From an uncultured Acidiferrobacteraceae bacterium (GTDB lineage Bacteria; Pseudomonadota; Gammaproteobacteria; Arenicellales; UBA868), in assembly GCA_913031305.1 (NCBI GenBank), contig CAJWEF010000003.1, positions 1 through 39,951 of the forward strand: 39,951 nt of DNA, in the 5' to 3' direction. Position 1 is the first letter of the stretch; each line of letters starts with the position of its first letter. The translations under genes and the position numbers were made by a program. Positions 17,013 through 25,495 of this stretch are shown here, piece by piece. Under the pieces are notes generated by a model, which was not told where the DNA came from, ran no database searches, and saw only the letters and a list, made by a program, of their open reading frames with translations.

Positions 17013-17900
17013 TCAAATCAGATGTAATTCTTCAAGTGCTGACCGAATCGCCGCTTGCTGGGATGGCTGGGGTACCGTCATCGGTTTTCGCGGCAGACCT
17101 GCGGGTATTTGCTGAAGAGTTTGAGCATATTTAGTGCAGGCTGGCAGGTTATCACCATTGATCGCGTTCCACAGCCGAAGCAATCGTTGATGTAGATCAA
17201 GAGCCTTATCGGATTCTCGCGCAACTGTGGCTTGCCAAAGCGCAACGCTGGGCCCGGGGGCCGCTGCCAGGATTGCTGCAATTGCACCATGTGCGCCAAG
17301 CGCGTAACAAGAATAAAGTAGCGCATCAACGGCGCTGAAAATGAGATCACCCGGGTTTGCCATGATCATCAGGTCAGCAAAAAGTTTCATGTCGCCTGCG
17401 CTTTGTTTAACGCCGATTACGCCCGGCACCTCTTGCATCAACCGGCAAAGAAGTTCCGGCTCGATGTAGCTCCAGGGGACCACGTTATAAATGATGACGG
17501 GCATTTGGGTTTCTTGTGTGACAGATCGAAAATGTTCAATCGTGGCCTCTTCAGTGGGTTTGAAAAGATAATGAACCGGTGTGACCTGAAGTGCTACCAC
17601 GCCAGAGTCTTTGACCAGCCGACCGCGTCTGATTGCTTCACGGGTCGAGTCGGTAATGATGCCGGCGATCACAGGCACACGCCCATCTGCAGCAGCTACA
17701 GTGGTTTCTACCAACTGCAGGTGTTCGTTTGGGCCCAGGGTGTGGCCTTCACCGGTACTGCCCCCCACCGCAATGCCATGTACGCCATTGTTGATCAGCC
17801 AGTCAATTTGCAGTGGAACCGCAGCATAATCGATCTCGCCGTCTGCATTGAAAGGGGTGGTGGCAGGAACAATCACGCCGGTTAGGTTGGGTTTGATCAT
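17013..17900 (-). CDS. dihydrodipicolinate synthase (DapA) family lyase/aldolase
   Basis: A 295-residue (beta/alpha)8 class I aldolase-family enzyme. GVIVPATTPFNADGEIDY at the N-terminus, GGSTGEGHTL near residues 46-55, the Tyr in IIYNVVPW, and the Schiff-base Lys in GVKQSAGD are conserved. The YNVVPW and C-terminal details differ from true DapA and fit catabolic members, such as 2-keto-3-deoxy acid aldolases/dehydratases and 4-hydroxy-2-oxoglutarate aldolase. It lies 56 bases after the PhyH gene on the same strand and about 250 bases before the AtuA gene. I infer a role in cleaving or dehydrating a keto-deoxy acid, not lysine synthesis. Confidence 0.9.
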   Translation of the reverse strand: MIKPNLTGVIVPATTPFNADGEIDYAAVPLQIDWLINNGVHGIAVGGSTGEGHTLGPNEHLQLVETTVAAADGRVPVIAGIITDSTREAIRRGRLVKDSGVVALQVTPVHYLFKPTEEATIEHFRSVTQETQMPVIIYNVVPWSYIEPELLCRLMQEVPGVIGVKQSAGDMKLFADLMIMANPGDLIFSAVDALLYSCYALGAHGAIAAILAAAPGPSVALWQATVARESDKALDLHQRLLRLWNAINGDNLPACTKYAQTLQQIPAGLPRKPMTVPQPSQQAAIRSALEELHLI

Positions 17901-17956
17901 TGTCTGAAATACCTGTTCACAAACTGGAAAAGAAAACGATGGTTCACAATAGTTGT

Positions 17957-18718
17957 TTATTGCCGAATACGAAAGTCGTTTCGCCCGGAAATATCGGTGC
18001 CACGCATCAGAAACAGCGTCCGTTGGGTATGATCGAGCAGTTTTTTCTCCTTTTCCTGGCGCGCAGCTAGATCACGGTCGAAAACGGAAGTTGTTGGCAT
18101 ATATCGCAAAGTCATCCCACGCCTCGGATTCGGTGATTTATTTTCTTCTGAACCGTGGACCAGGTAGATATCATGCAAAGAGATTTGTCCTGCTTCAAGG
18201 GTGAGATCGACGGCTTCGTCTTTGGAGAATTCTGTTGCGATCAATTCCTGGTTTAAAGTCAGGTCGGGGCTCGAGTTGATCTGATGTTCTCGCAACATCT
18301 GTTGCTTATGAGAGTCTGGGATCAGTCTGAGACACCCATTGTCCAGCGTTGCCTTATCGATTGCCATCCACACGGTGCAAGTGGCCAGTGGGCGCAGGGG
18401 CCAATACTCGCCGTCCTGATGCCAGGGGGTTGCCTGCCCGTCACAGGCCGGTTTTGCAAAAAAGCTGGAATTCCAAAGTGAAAAATCTGATCCCAGGATC
18501 TGTTCAACCATATCCAGAATTTCCGGGATACGAGCATAAGTCAGAAAGCGCAGGTCGTGAGCCAGGAGGTTAGGGCAATAATTGCGAAACTGGGGGTTTC
18601 GCGATACCAAGCGGTCATGGCCGCTACGAATATCAGCCAGAACCTTATCGGGCAGGCGATAGTCCGGTACGATGTAACCGTTTTCGTGGTAGTGCAAAAC
18701 TTGATCGCTAGTCAACAT
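17957..18718 (-). CDS. phytanoyl-CoA dioxygenase (PhyH) family Fe(II)/2-oxoglutarate oxygenase
   Basis: A 253-residue PhyH-like double-stranded beta-helix oxygenase. The iron ligands are His100 and Asp102 in PWHQDGEYW and the distal His188 in YLVHGSEENKS; Arg200 in NPRRGMTLRY is the likely 2-oxoglutarate anchor. The sequence SPNPRRGMTLRYMP is characteristic of the group that includes ectoine and small-molecule hydroxylases. Hydroxylation of a small acid or demethylation-type chemistry is possible. It sits between the UxaA-family gene (61 bases upstream) and the DapA-family gene, probably one transcript. No strong Shine-Dalgarno precedes ATG 18718. Substrate unknown. Confidence 0.92.
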   Translation of the reverse strand: MLTSDQVLHYHENGYIVPDYRLPDKVLADIRSGHDRLVSRNPQFRNYCPNLLAHDLRFLTYARIPEILDMVEQILGSDFSLWNSSFFAKPACDGQATPWHQDGEYWPLRPLATCTVWMAIDKATLDNGCLRLIPDSHKQQMLREHQINSSPDLTLNQELIATEFSKDEAVDLTLEAGQISLHDIYLVHGSEENKSPNPRRGMTLRYMPTTSVFDRDLAARQEKEKKLLDHTQRTLFLMRGTDISGRNDFRIRQ

Positions 18719-18779
18719 AGAACTTTGAACTCACGCTGATCGGCCAGGTGGAAAAGGCAGGCTTACACATCCCAATGCA

Positions 18780-21470
18780 TTAAAGGGAAAGACCAACGGT
18801 TCCCCTGGTTACCTGAAAATTGCTGTACCCGCGTTGGTGCAACTTCGGTGAGTATTGCTGTGTCAGCATATTTTCGATTTGAGTCATCAAGAAGTCGCTG
18901 GGTGAATCACCAGAGTCTTGAGTCAGAACAAAATCCAGATCGTCTTGGAACTTTTCGCTGGCCGCATTTTGATCGCTGAACTGCAACACAGGAACCAAGG
19001 GATGGGATGTAACGGGTAGACCGCTGGTATACATTAAAATGATCTCTACTCCAGTTCCCCCAAGCCCGGTCAAAATCTCCGTCAGGCTGGTTGTCGGAGT
19101 CGCCATAATGAAAAACCCACTGCCAGTTGGGGGGGTGCCGTAGTCGAGATTGGCCGACCAACTTTGAGCTTCCCCCAGCAGGTGTTCAGTGAATGTAGTC
19201 GAGTCAGCGATACTGGCGCTCTGGGGCACTATAACCTGTGCTCCTGACGTCACCAGGTCTCTTGCCAGCTGTGCCAGCGCGTGAGCCGTAACCTTGTCCA
19301 CGGGTCCTTGACTCATAAGGCCAATCTTAAGATCGGTAATAGCGCCGGTTCGGCGCGCCACAGGCGAATCAAGCGCGACCCGGAACTGGCCGGCAACTTT
19401 TTTAGCCACGCGATCAAGGCCGCCATCAAGTTGCACGCTGGCCCAGTCAAAGCGTGACGGATCTAATCCCTTTTGCAATAAATCATGCCGGATAGCATCG
19501 TTGTGGGTTCGTTCACACCCATGCTCCAGCAGTACCGCGTGTGTGACGAACCGGTGTTGCAGATGCCCGCTGACGATATCGAGGAATAGATCCTCCGCGT
19601 TGGCGCTGCCGCAGCCCTCTGTATGAACCAGGGCAATATAACGGTTAGCCCGGGCTAATACTGGCTCGTTTGCACGCGCTGCGTTTAATTGATTGGCGAT
19701 CAGTTGGGCGACCTGTCCTGAACATAGACTGGTTGGCATGATCAACCCGACTTTGTCACTGGTAATCCCATAGTCCGATACGTAACCCTGAAACGACAGA
19801 TGCTTTCGGTTACCGGCCCGCACCGAAACCGGACCACCGCCGACAGGGGTCGGTTTGGTGTGAGGTTGCCTCAAAGGAGAAGACTGCTGCCAGTTGCGCC
19901 ACAGCTGCACCTGCGAGTGGCCAGCAAGTTCTCCCTTGCTCTGCTCTCCCGAGGCGACTCGAATGGTGAGTGCAAAGGTTTCCTGACTAAGACTTTCCAT
20001 GTCCTCTCCATCGTTATAACGACCAGCATTGATATCCATTTCATTAGATAGCATCTCGAAACGGCCGGTGGTCGTTACAAATTTCAGGGTGGGCACGAAG
20101 GGGAAATTAGTGATTGATCCGTTGCCAGTAATAAACAGGATCGCGTTGCATCCTGAAGCCACTTGTCCGGCAATACTCTCGAGATCGTTGCCTGGACTAT
20201 CCATAAAATGGTAGCCGGGTTCAGTCATCGGGGCGCCATAGTCAATGACAGCATCCAGTCGAACTTCAGGGTCTTTTTTTCTGGCGGCCCCAATAGATTT
20301 CAAGGCAATGTTGTACAGGCCCCGGAAGTTATTACCACCGCTTGGATTACCCTCGGCACTGGCGCCATGGTTGGCTGCGTACTGTTTAAATTTCTCTATT
20401 TTCCGTAGAAACGATTTTGCAGTTCCAAGGTCCTTTACGTTAAGCAGCACATAAGATTCTGCACCGATCAGTTCATCAGTTTCGGCAAGATTGGCTTTAC
20501 CGCCATGGCGGATCACCTCTTTCGCTATGCAGCCGGCCAGCGGATTACCTGAAATTCCAGAAAATGCATCAGAGCCCCCACACTGCAGCGCCAGAGCGAT
20601 ATTCGCTATAGGCTCCGGTGTTCGGACTTGTTCACCGACAATGGGTATCCATTGGTCAACTTTCTGACTTGCGTCGATAAGTGCCTGTTCGCCAGATTGG
20701 CTGATTCGGAAGAATTCATGAGGTATGTGACTCAATGGATAATGGTTATCAAGCATGAACTGTTCAAGATCAGTCGCGGCGAAGGTTCCGTTCCCATAAT
20801 CCACGGCCAGCACTGCAGCCACATTCGGGTGCACCATGAACCCAGCCAGCGTCCGCATCACCAGTGACCAATTATTCGGGCGAGTGCTACCGTCCCCTTC
20901 TGTATGAGTTACGGCAACAACCCCATCGATATTCTTCCCAAGTTTCCGATTTGAATATGCTGACTCAACTTGACGAGCAAACGCAGCAGATTGCACGGTT
21001 AACGCAAGAATCACAATGAAGTTACGGGTGCCAACACCTCGTTGCCCTGGACGCCGATATCCAAGAAACGTCCCTACCTCACTGGTGGGCGCGACCTGCG
21101 TTCCTGGCGAAAATGTGGCTTCGTTGATCTGATGTTCCAGCATGACATCGAGAAAGTTAGCCTCGCACGGCAGCTCGAAATCGATGTCGCGTTGGCCCAA
21201 TGCAGTGAGGATTTTCTGGTTGCATACATACTCGCCAGGATCAAGAGATCGGATCGCGGTTCCAAAAGGTAATCCCCACGATAGCAGCGGTTCATCAGCT
21301 TTTATTGGGGTCAGAACAAATCGATGTCCCTCCAGTATGGTGTGATGAGTGGTGATTTGTCCGTGTTGGGTTTCGATGATGGCGCCATGGTTTATCCGTC
21401 GCGTGGCAATGGCTACGTTGTCGCCACGGTCGGCTAACCGGGCAATCTCGTTAAATTGAAACTTGATCAT
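18780..21470 (-). CDS. double-length UxaA-family dehydratase: SAF domain plus two UxaA regions
   Basis: An 896-residue protein, nearly twice the roughly 500 residues of altronate/galactarate dehydratases. Residues 1-100 are a UxaA-type SAF domain (GDNVAIATRRI, ILEGHRFVL, LDPGEYVCNQK). Residues about 136-525 form a UxaA region with RPGQRGVGTRN, CGGSDAFSGISGNP (Cys297), FMDSPGNDLESIAGQVASGCN and EMDINAGRYNDGE. Residues about 560-896 form a second, divergent copy with GYVSDYGITSDKVGL, SLCSG (Cys583), HTEGCGS (Cys620) and LLEHGCERTHND (Cys652). Copy 1 has Ser161, Asp193 and Asn227 where cysteines are expected, and copy 2 has a Ser-Gln-Gly stretch near 720 in place of CGGSD. One uninterrupted frame covers both. 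Family chemistry is metal-dependent dehydration of a hexarate or hexonate, or the related sulfo-lyase reaction of SuyAB. Substrate unknown. Confidence 0.88.
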   Translation of the reverse strand: MIKFQFNEIARLADRGDNVAIATRRINHGAIIETQHGQITTHHTILEGHRFVLTPIKADEPLLSWGLPFGTAIRSLDPGEYVCNQKILTALGQRDIDFELPCEANFLDVMLEHQINEATFSPGTQVAPTSEVGTFLGYRRPGQRGVGTRNFIVILALTVQSAAFARQVESAYSNRKLGKNIDGVVAVTHTEGDGSTRPNNWSLVMRTLAGFMVHPNVAAVLAVDYGNGTFAATDLEQFMLDNHYPLSHIPHEFFRISQSGEQALIDASQKVDQWIPIVGEQVRTPEPIANIALALQCGGSDAFSGISGNPLAGCIAKEVIRHGGKANLAETDELIGAESYVLLNVKDLGTAKSFLRKIEKFKQYAANHGASAEGNPSGGNNFRGLYNIALKSIGAARKKDPEVRLDAVIDYGAPMTEPGYHFMDSPGNDLESIAGQVASGCNAILFITGNGSITNFPFVPTLKFVTTTGRFEMLSNEMDINAGRYNDGEDMESLSQETFALTIRVASGEQSKGELAGHSQVQLWRNWQQSSPLRQPHTKPTPVGGGPVSVRAGNRKHLSFQGYVSDYGITSDKVGLIMPTSLCSGQVAQLIANQLNAARANEPVLARANRYIALVHTEGCGSANAEDLFLDIVSGHLQHRFVTHAVLLEHGCERTHNDAIRHDLLQKGLDPSRFDWASVQLDGGLDRVAKKVAGQFRVALDSPVARRTGAITDLKIGLMSQGPVDKVTAHALAQLARDLVTSGAQVIVPQSASIADSTTFTEHLLGEAQSWSANLDYGTPPTGSGFFIMATPTTSLTEILTGLGGTGVEIILMYTSGLPVTSHPLVPVLQFSDQNAASEKFQDDLDFVLTQDSGDSPSDFLMTQIENMLTQQYSPKLHQRGYSNFQVTRGTVGLSL

Positions 21471-21642
21471 AGACTCAGGGTATTGTCAGACGATGTCTTG
21501 GTCAAATTGCTGTGAGATTGCCAGGATACGCCAAAGTGGATGGAATCCTGGTTGTACCGGTTTGTGTTCTCTACAGATAAGGCGCGTTGGGTTTGTACGC
21601 CAAATAATGAATCATCCCGGGGTGGTCCAATCTGCAGTCATG

Positions 21643-22674
21643 CTAAAGATGAATATCCAGATTCTTTGCAGTGGAGACGATTTGTTGCCAGGTGACATCG
21701 TCAAGCGGTATCCCGTTTTTGCGTCGATCATTTTCGGTCGCCTGCTCCGGATCACCTGGCAACTGGACAGGATGATTGGGGTTGGCTGGGGCCGATTGGC
21801 TGACCCAGTCCGCGAATCGACTTATTTCTGAATCTACACGCTCTTGGTCAGCAAAGACGCCAGGATCCATCAGGATAGATAACATGCCGTTTGTTAATGC
21901 GGTAACTCCCGGGCGGGCACAGCCACCACCGGCAATCGCTCCGGCCAGCAAATCAGTCATGATCGCAAGACCAGAGCCTTTGTGCCCTCCCATTGGCATC
22001 AGTGTCCCCGGTGGTTCGGCATATAGATCTGCCGGATTGCAGGTCGGTTTTCCGGTCGCATCAAGCAACGAGCCCGCAGGAAGTTCCACACCTTTGTTGC
22101 GGGCCACTCTGACCTTACCCTCGGCAAGCGCAGAGGTCGCAGCATCAAAAATAATCGGACTCCCGTTATTAACAGGCATACCGATTGAAATAGGGTTGGT
22201 CGCATAACGCGCATTGATCCCGCCAAAAGGAGCGACCATCATCCCCGCGCCCGAAGTATTAACAAAATGCAGCGATACTTGCCCTGCCATCGCTGCTTTC
22301 TCGGCCCAATCTCCAATTCGACCCAGATGGCCGACATTTCCAACGCCGACCATAGCAAGCCCAGAGGTGGCGGCTTTTTGGATGCCTTCGCCGATTACCT
22401 GGTTGCCGATAGTCTGGCCAAACCCCTTGTTGCCTTCATATAGCGAGATCGTATCGTTTTCAAAAACAACAGTGGCAATCTGATTGGGCACTACATCGCC
22501 CTGACGCCAGGAGTCGATATACTGCGGGATTCGAATAACACCGTGGGAATCGTGGCCTGTCAAATTCGCACGTACCAGAAGTCGGCTGATATTTTCCGCT
22601 TCGGTGTCGTCACAACCAATCGCGCTGAAGATTTCTTTCGAAAATTCTTCCAGTTCCGTGACTATTATTTTCAT
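21643..22674 (-). CDS. Ldh2/malate-L-lactate dehydrogenase family oxidoreductase (copy 2)
   Basis: A 343-residue paralogue of the gene at 13046-14125, sharing GHDSHG at residues 40-45, GHLGRIGDWAEKAAMAGQ, INARYATNPI, EGKVRVARNKG, HKGSGLAIMTDLLAGAIAGGG and LPGDPEQ. It oxidises a 2-hydroxyacid to a 2-oxoacid or the reverse with NAD(P). It has a good ribosome site (CAGGAGCATT-ATG) and starts the minus-strand run, 172 bases upstream of the UxaA-family gene. The RraA gene diverges from it across a repeat-rich control region, so the two are probably co-regulated. Specificity is unknown; it is divergent enough from copy 1 to suggest a different substrate. Confidence 0.92.
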   Translation of the reverse strand: MKIIVTELEEFSKEIFSAIGCDDTEAENISRLLVRANLTGHDSHGVIRIPQYIDSWRQGDVVPNQIATVVFENDTISLYEGNKGFGQTIGNQVIGEGIQKAATSGLAMVGVGNVGHLGRIGDWAEKAAMAGQVSLHFVNTSGAGMMVAPFGGINARYATNPISIGMPVNNGSPIIFDAATSALAEGKVRVARNKGVELPAGSLLDATGKPTCNPADLYAEPPGTLMPMGGHKGSGLAIMTDLLAGAIAGGGCARPGVTALTNGMLSILMDPGVFADQERVDSEISRFADWVSQSAPANPNHPVQLPGDPEQATENDRRKNGIPLDDVTWQQIVSTAKNLDIHL

Positions 22675-22832
22675 AATGCTCCTGTGGGAGAATGTTTAGG
22701 GCGTTGACGGTGAATGGATCAGTGCCGCCAAGTGAAAGTGACCAAGTGAAAGTGAATAGCGATGTACGTACATAAACTATTTTGCTGTACAGAGCAAGAA
22801 GATTAACCCAAACCGGAAATGGAGAAACCCTG
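22675..22832. promoter_or_regulatory. divergent control region with tandem repeat and palindromes
   Basis: Between the divergent Ldh2 and RraA genes lie an exact head-to-tail 14-base repeat (CCAAGTGAAAGTGA at 22728-22741 and 22742-22755), a perfect 12-base palindrome (ATGTACGTACAT, 22762-22773), and an inverted repeat TTGCT-GTACAG-AGCAA (22782-22797). The palindrome resembles GntR/FadR-type operators in form. No matching regulator gene is in the window. Confidence 0.6.
22728..22755. repeat. exact tandem duplication of a 14-base unit
   Basis: CCAAGTGAAAGTGA occurs twice with no spacer. The unit itself contains two GTGA/AGTGA steps. It could be a recent slippage duplication or a pair of binding sites. 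Confidence 0.85.
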
Positions 22833-23519
22833 ATGATTGGAAAGCCAGTTAGCCTGATCGTGCGCAAGCATTTCGAAAGACCAGACATTGAGAAACTGAA
22901 AATGTTTCAGGGCGTTGCAACGGGTTTTGTCGTTGACGCCCAAAATGGGACTGGGGCGCTGGATCGAAAAATAAAGCCAGTTGATCCTGAAATGAAGTTT
23001 GCAGGTCCTGCTATGACAGCAGATGCAGAACCTCGCGACTATCTTCCTGTACAGCCTGCAATTGCATTATCTAAGCCCGGAGATGTCCTGGTGATTGCAA
23101 CGGGTGGGTATGAAGGTGCCGCGGTCATCGGTGACAATGTCGCAATGATGGCAAAGAATCAGGGCCTTGCGGCAATCGTAACCGATGGCCTGGTACGCGA
23201 TATCGAAGGGGTTCTAGCCACGGGTATTCCCGTATTCTGCTGTGGGGTATCCCCGAACTCTCCCTATGCGCGTGGCCCTGGCCGAGTAGGCCTGCCGATC
23301 GCAATATCACGATCGGTAATACAGCCTGGAGATGTCATTATTGGTGACCGAGACGGGGTAGTCGTTATCTCTCGAGATGAGATCGACGCAGTGATTGAGA
23401 GCCTCAAGAGCGTTAGGGAAAAAGAGATCGAACTTGAATCTAAGGTTAAAGCAGGACTCTGTTATGCGCCTTGGGTGGACGATTACCTGCAATCTACTCA
23501 GACACGATACCTAGACTGA
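22833..23519 (+). CDS. RraA/HMG aldolase family protein
   Basis: A 228-residue RraA-like protein of the family that includes 4-hydroxy-4-methyl-2-oxoglutarate/4-carboxy-4-hydroxy-2-oxoadipate aldolases and oxaloacetate decarboxylases. Signatures: GDVLVIATGGYEGAAVIGDN near residues 83-102, IVTDGLVRDIEGV with Arg122-Asp123 (substrate Arg and metal Asp), PVFCCGVSPNSPYARGPG, and PGDVIIGDRDGVVVI. The start at 22833 is set by GGAG in AAATGGAGAAACCCTG-ATG; the frame opens earlier but without family sequence. Length is closer to catabolic aldolases than to the 160-residue RNase E regulator. It diverges from the Ldh2/UxaA run and probably cleaves a product of it. Confidence 0.9.
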   Translation: MIGKPVSLIVRKHFERPDIEKLKMFQGVATGFVVDAQNGTGALDRKIKPVDPEMKFAGPAMTADAEPRDYLPVQPAIALSKPGDVLVIATGGYEGAAVIGDNVAMMAKNQGLAAIVTDGLVRDIEGVLATGIPVFCCGVSPNSPYARGPGRVGLPIAISRSVIQPGDVIIGDRDGVVVISRDEIDAVIESLKSVREKEIELESKVKAGLCYAPWVDDYLQSTQTRYLD

Positions 23520-23550
23520 ACCTTTGCAGTCGAAATTTCCGAAGGCAAAT

Positions 23551-23656
23551 AATGGCCAGTGAGTCATCGACCTTAAGCTTTGGCATAGCCAGATTATTGG
23601 GTAAACAAAAGCACGCTCAATTGGTTGACCCCACGAGCACGTCTATGAGAAGTTGA
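23551..23656 (+). CDS. possible short ORF after the RraA gene
   Basis: A 34-codon frame (MASESSTLSFGIARLLGK onward) starts 31 bases after the RraA stop with a GAAGG ribosome-like site and overlaps the 3' end of the convergent dehydrogenase gene. I do not recognise it. It may be the truncated front of a lost gene or simply chance. Confidence 0.2.
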
Positions 23657-24698
23657 TTCGGCAGCGTTCGAGTTTGGTCTGGAAACTTGGGTTGTTAACC
23701 ACGCTGGGATCGACCAGAACGGACGGTGGCGCCCCGCGCTTGATCGAAAATACGTGCTCGAGATCCTGAGCACCGATGCCGGCGAAACACTGGTCGGTCC
23801 AGCACAGGGCGTGCGGCGACAATATGACATTATCCAGCGTCAGTAAGGGATCGTCAGCCTCGGGGGGTTCTGGCTCGAAGACATCCAGTCCGGCACCGGC
23901 AATGATCCCGGTTTTCAGTGCCTCGACTAAAGCGTGCTGATCGACGACCGGCCCGCGTGAGGTGTTGATCAGAAATGCTGTTGATTTCATCAGCTTGAGT
24001 CTGGATGCATTGACGAGGTGTCGAGTGTCGGCAGACAGCGGAACATTCACCGACAAGAAGTCACTTTCACGAAACACCGTCTCAAGATCAGTGAGTTCGA
24101 CGTTGACGGCCCGGGCGCTGCGCGGATCAATGTAGGGGTCATGGGCGATAAAATGCATATCAAGCGGTGCGCAGACGCGAGCCAGCTCTGCACCGATGTT
24201 GCCAAGACCAATCGATCCCAGTGTTCTGCCGACCAGGCCTGTGCCCATATGATTCGAACGCAGGGCAAAACTTTCCGGGCCTCCACGGACCAGCGCGTCT
24301 TTGGCCATGAGTTTCCCGGCCAGGGCCAGGATGTAGGTCAGGATGGCTGTGGCGACCGGTCGCCTGACCCCGTCGGGCGTGATACCCACGGCAATACCCG
24401 CTGCCGTGCAGGCCGGCACATCGACGGTGTCATAACCGACGCCAAACCGCGTAACCAGGGCCAGTCGGCCGCTGCGGGGAATGCTGTCGGCGTCGAATTT
24501 CTCGAGCAACAGCACCAGAGCATCGAAGTCTTCAAGGGATTCCCCGGTCATGCGACCATCCACACCGGGCACGTAGGCAAATTCGATATCCGGGTCGCCA
24601 GCGAGCGGTGCCAGATCAAACATTGGAAATACCGGTTCACCATCGCCGGTCTGGAACGTCCCTGAAAGGGCCACACGGAACGCCTTGGGCTTGGTCAT
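23643..24698 (-). CDS. D-2-hydroxyacid dehydrogenase (phosphoglycerate dehydrogenase-like)
   Basis: A 351-residue NAD-dependent D-2-hydroxyacid dehydrogenase. The Rossmann motif is SIGLGNIGAELARV, followed by HDPYIDP. The catalytic Arg is in INTSRGPVVD, the Glu in GAGLDVFEPEPPEADDPL, and the His in LSPHALCWTDQC (the usual HxG/A-W-T region). ATPDGVRRPVA-like sequence precedes the coenzyme domain. It reduces 2-oxoacids or oxidises D-2-hydroxyacids. Its ATG overlaps the stop codon of the upstream HpcH/HpaI aldolase (ATGA at 24695-24698), indicating a coupled two-gene operon: the aldolase could make or use the 2-oxoacid handled here. Confidence 0.93.
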   Translation of the reverse strand: MTKPKAFRVALSGTFQTGDGEPVFPMFDLAPLAGDPDIEFAYVPGVDGRMTGESLEDFDALVLLLEKFDADSIPRSGRLALVTRFGVGYDTVDVPACTAAGIAVGITPDGVRRPVATAILTYILALAGKLMAKDALVRGGPESFALRSNHMGTGLVGRTLGSIGLGNIGAELARVCAPLDMHFIAHDPYIDPRSARAVNVELTDLETVFRESDFLSVNVPLSADTRHLVNASRLKLMKSTAFLINTSRGPVVDQHALVEALKTGIIAGAGLDVFEPEPPEADDPLLTLDNVILSPHALCWTDQCFAGIGAQDLEHVFSIKRGAPPSVLVDPSVVNNPSFQTKLERCRINFS

Positions 24699-25495
24699 GA
24701 TTTTCCCCTGCCTTTGCTGCCCTTACAGCCCTTACGCAACCGGCCAATGCCGTCGCTCAGGGTTTGCTGGTAGGCCAGAATGTCTGTCTGGTAGCAGATC
24801 ACATCGTAGCCTTTGCGAAAACATGTGATGCCTTGTTCGGCGGTGACCACGAGAAAGCCCAGTGCTTTGCCATGGCGCCGTGCCGCGCGTCTGATCCGTT
24901 GCTCTGCTTTGGTAAAGTCTGGATGATCAAACTGACCCGCAATGCCCAGTGCAGCGCTGAGATCAAAATGTCCTATCCAGATACAGTCGACACCTGGTAC
25001 GGCAGCAATCGTATCGACGTTCTCAAGGCCTTCCACCGTTTCAATGAGTGCGGTCATCGCAATTCTACGGTTGGCTGCGCCCAGCGCTGCGGCAGGGGTT
25101 TGCGGTGCGTAGCCGTCGTGGGCGATCCCCAGTGCGATACCGCGGTGCCCGCGAGGCGGGTAGTACATGTGCTGGATGATCTCGCGAGCTTCTTCAGCCG
25201 AGGCGACCATCGGCAGTATCAGGCCGTCAGCACCCACATCAAGCACCCGAGCGATATGCTGATAGTTTTTGGACGGTGGCCGAACCAGCGCGGGCAGGTC
25301 GGCGGTTCTCAAACTGGTGATCAGCCGTTTGAGCTCGGAGATTCCAAATCCGGAATGCTCCATATCGACAAAAACAAAATCGAGTTCAGCGATTTTGAGA
25401 ATCTGGCCGATGCCGGGTGTAGAAAACTCGAACAATAAGTGGCCGGCTTTGAGTTTGTCATTAGCGAACAATCGCTTCAAGTTGGTTCTGGCCAT
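24695..25495 (-). CDS. HpcH/HpaI family class II aldolase (copy 2)
   Basis: A 266-residue HpcH/HpaI aldolase starting at ATG 25495 (MARTNLKRLF), chosen because AGGAG lies 9 bases upstream; the frame extends to 25540 without family sequence. Motifs: FVFVDMEHSGFG, the Arg in PALVRPP, GADGLILPMVASAEEA, ALIETVEGLENV, and CIWIGHFDLSAALG. It is metal dependent and condenses or cleaves pyruvate-type donors and aldehydes. The C-terminal tail is basic (RLRKGCKGSKGRGKS), longer than usual. It is coupled to the D-2-hydroxyacid dehydrogenase by an ATGA overlap and is clearly distinct from the aldolase at 12182-12967. Confidence 0.93.
   Translation of the reverse strand: MARTNLKRLFANDKLKAGHLLFEFSTPGIGQILKIAELDFVFVDMEHSGFGISELKRLITSLRTADLPALVRPPSKNYQHIARVLDVGADGLILPMVASAEEAREIIQHMYYPPRGHRGIALGIAHDGYAPQTPAAALGAANRRIAMTALIETVEGLENVDTIAAVPGVDCIWIGHFDLSAALGIAGQFDHPDFTKAEQRIRRAARRHGKALGFLVVTAEQGITCFRKGYDVICYQTDILAYQQTLSDGIGRLRKGCKGSKGRGKS

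Noticed and set aside
24018-24665. Long open frame on the plus strand opposite the D-2-hydroxyacid dehydrogenase gene
   Set aside because: The minus strand encodes a full dehydrogenase with all catalytic motifs; the plus-strand translation has no recognisable domain and unusual composition, so it is an antisense shadow.
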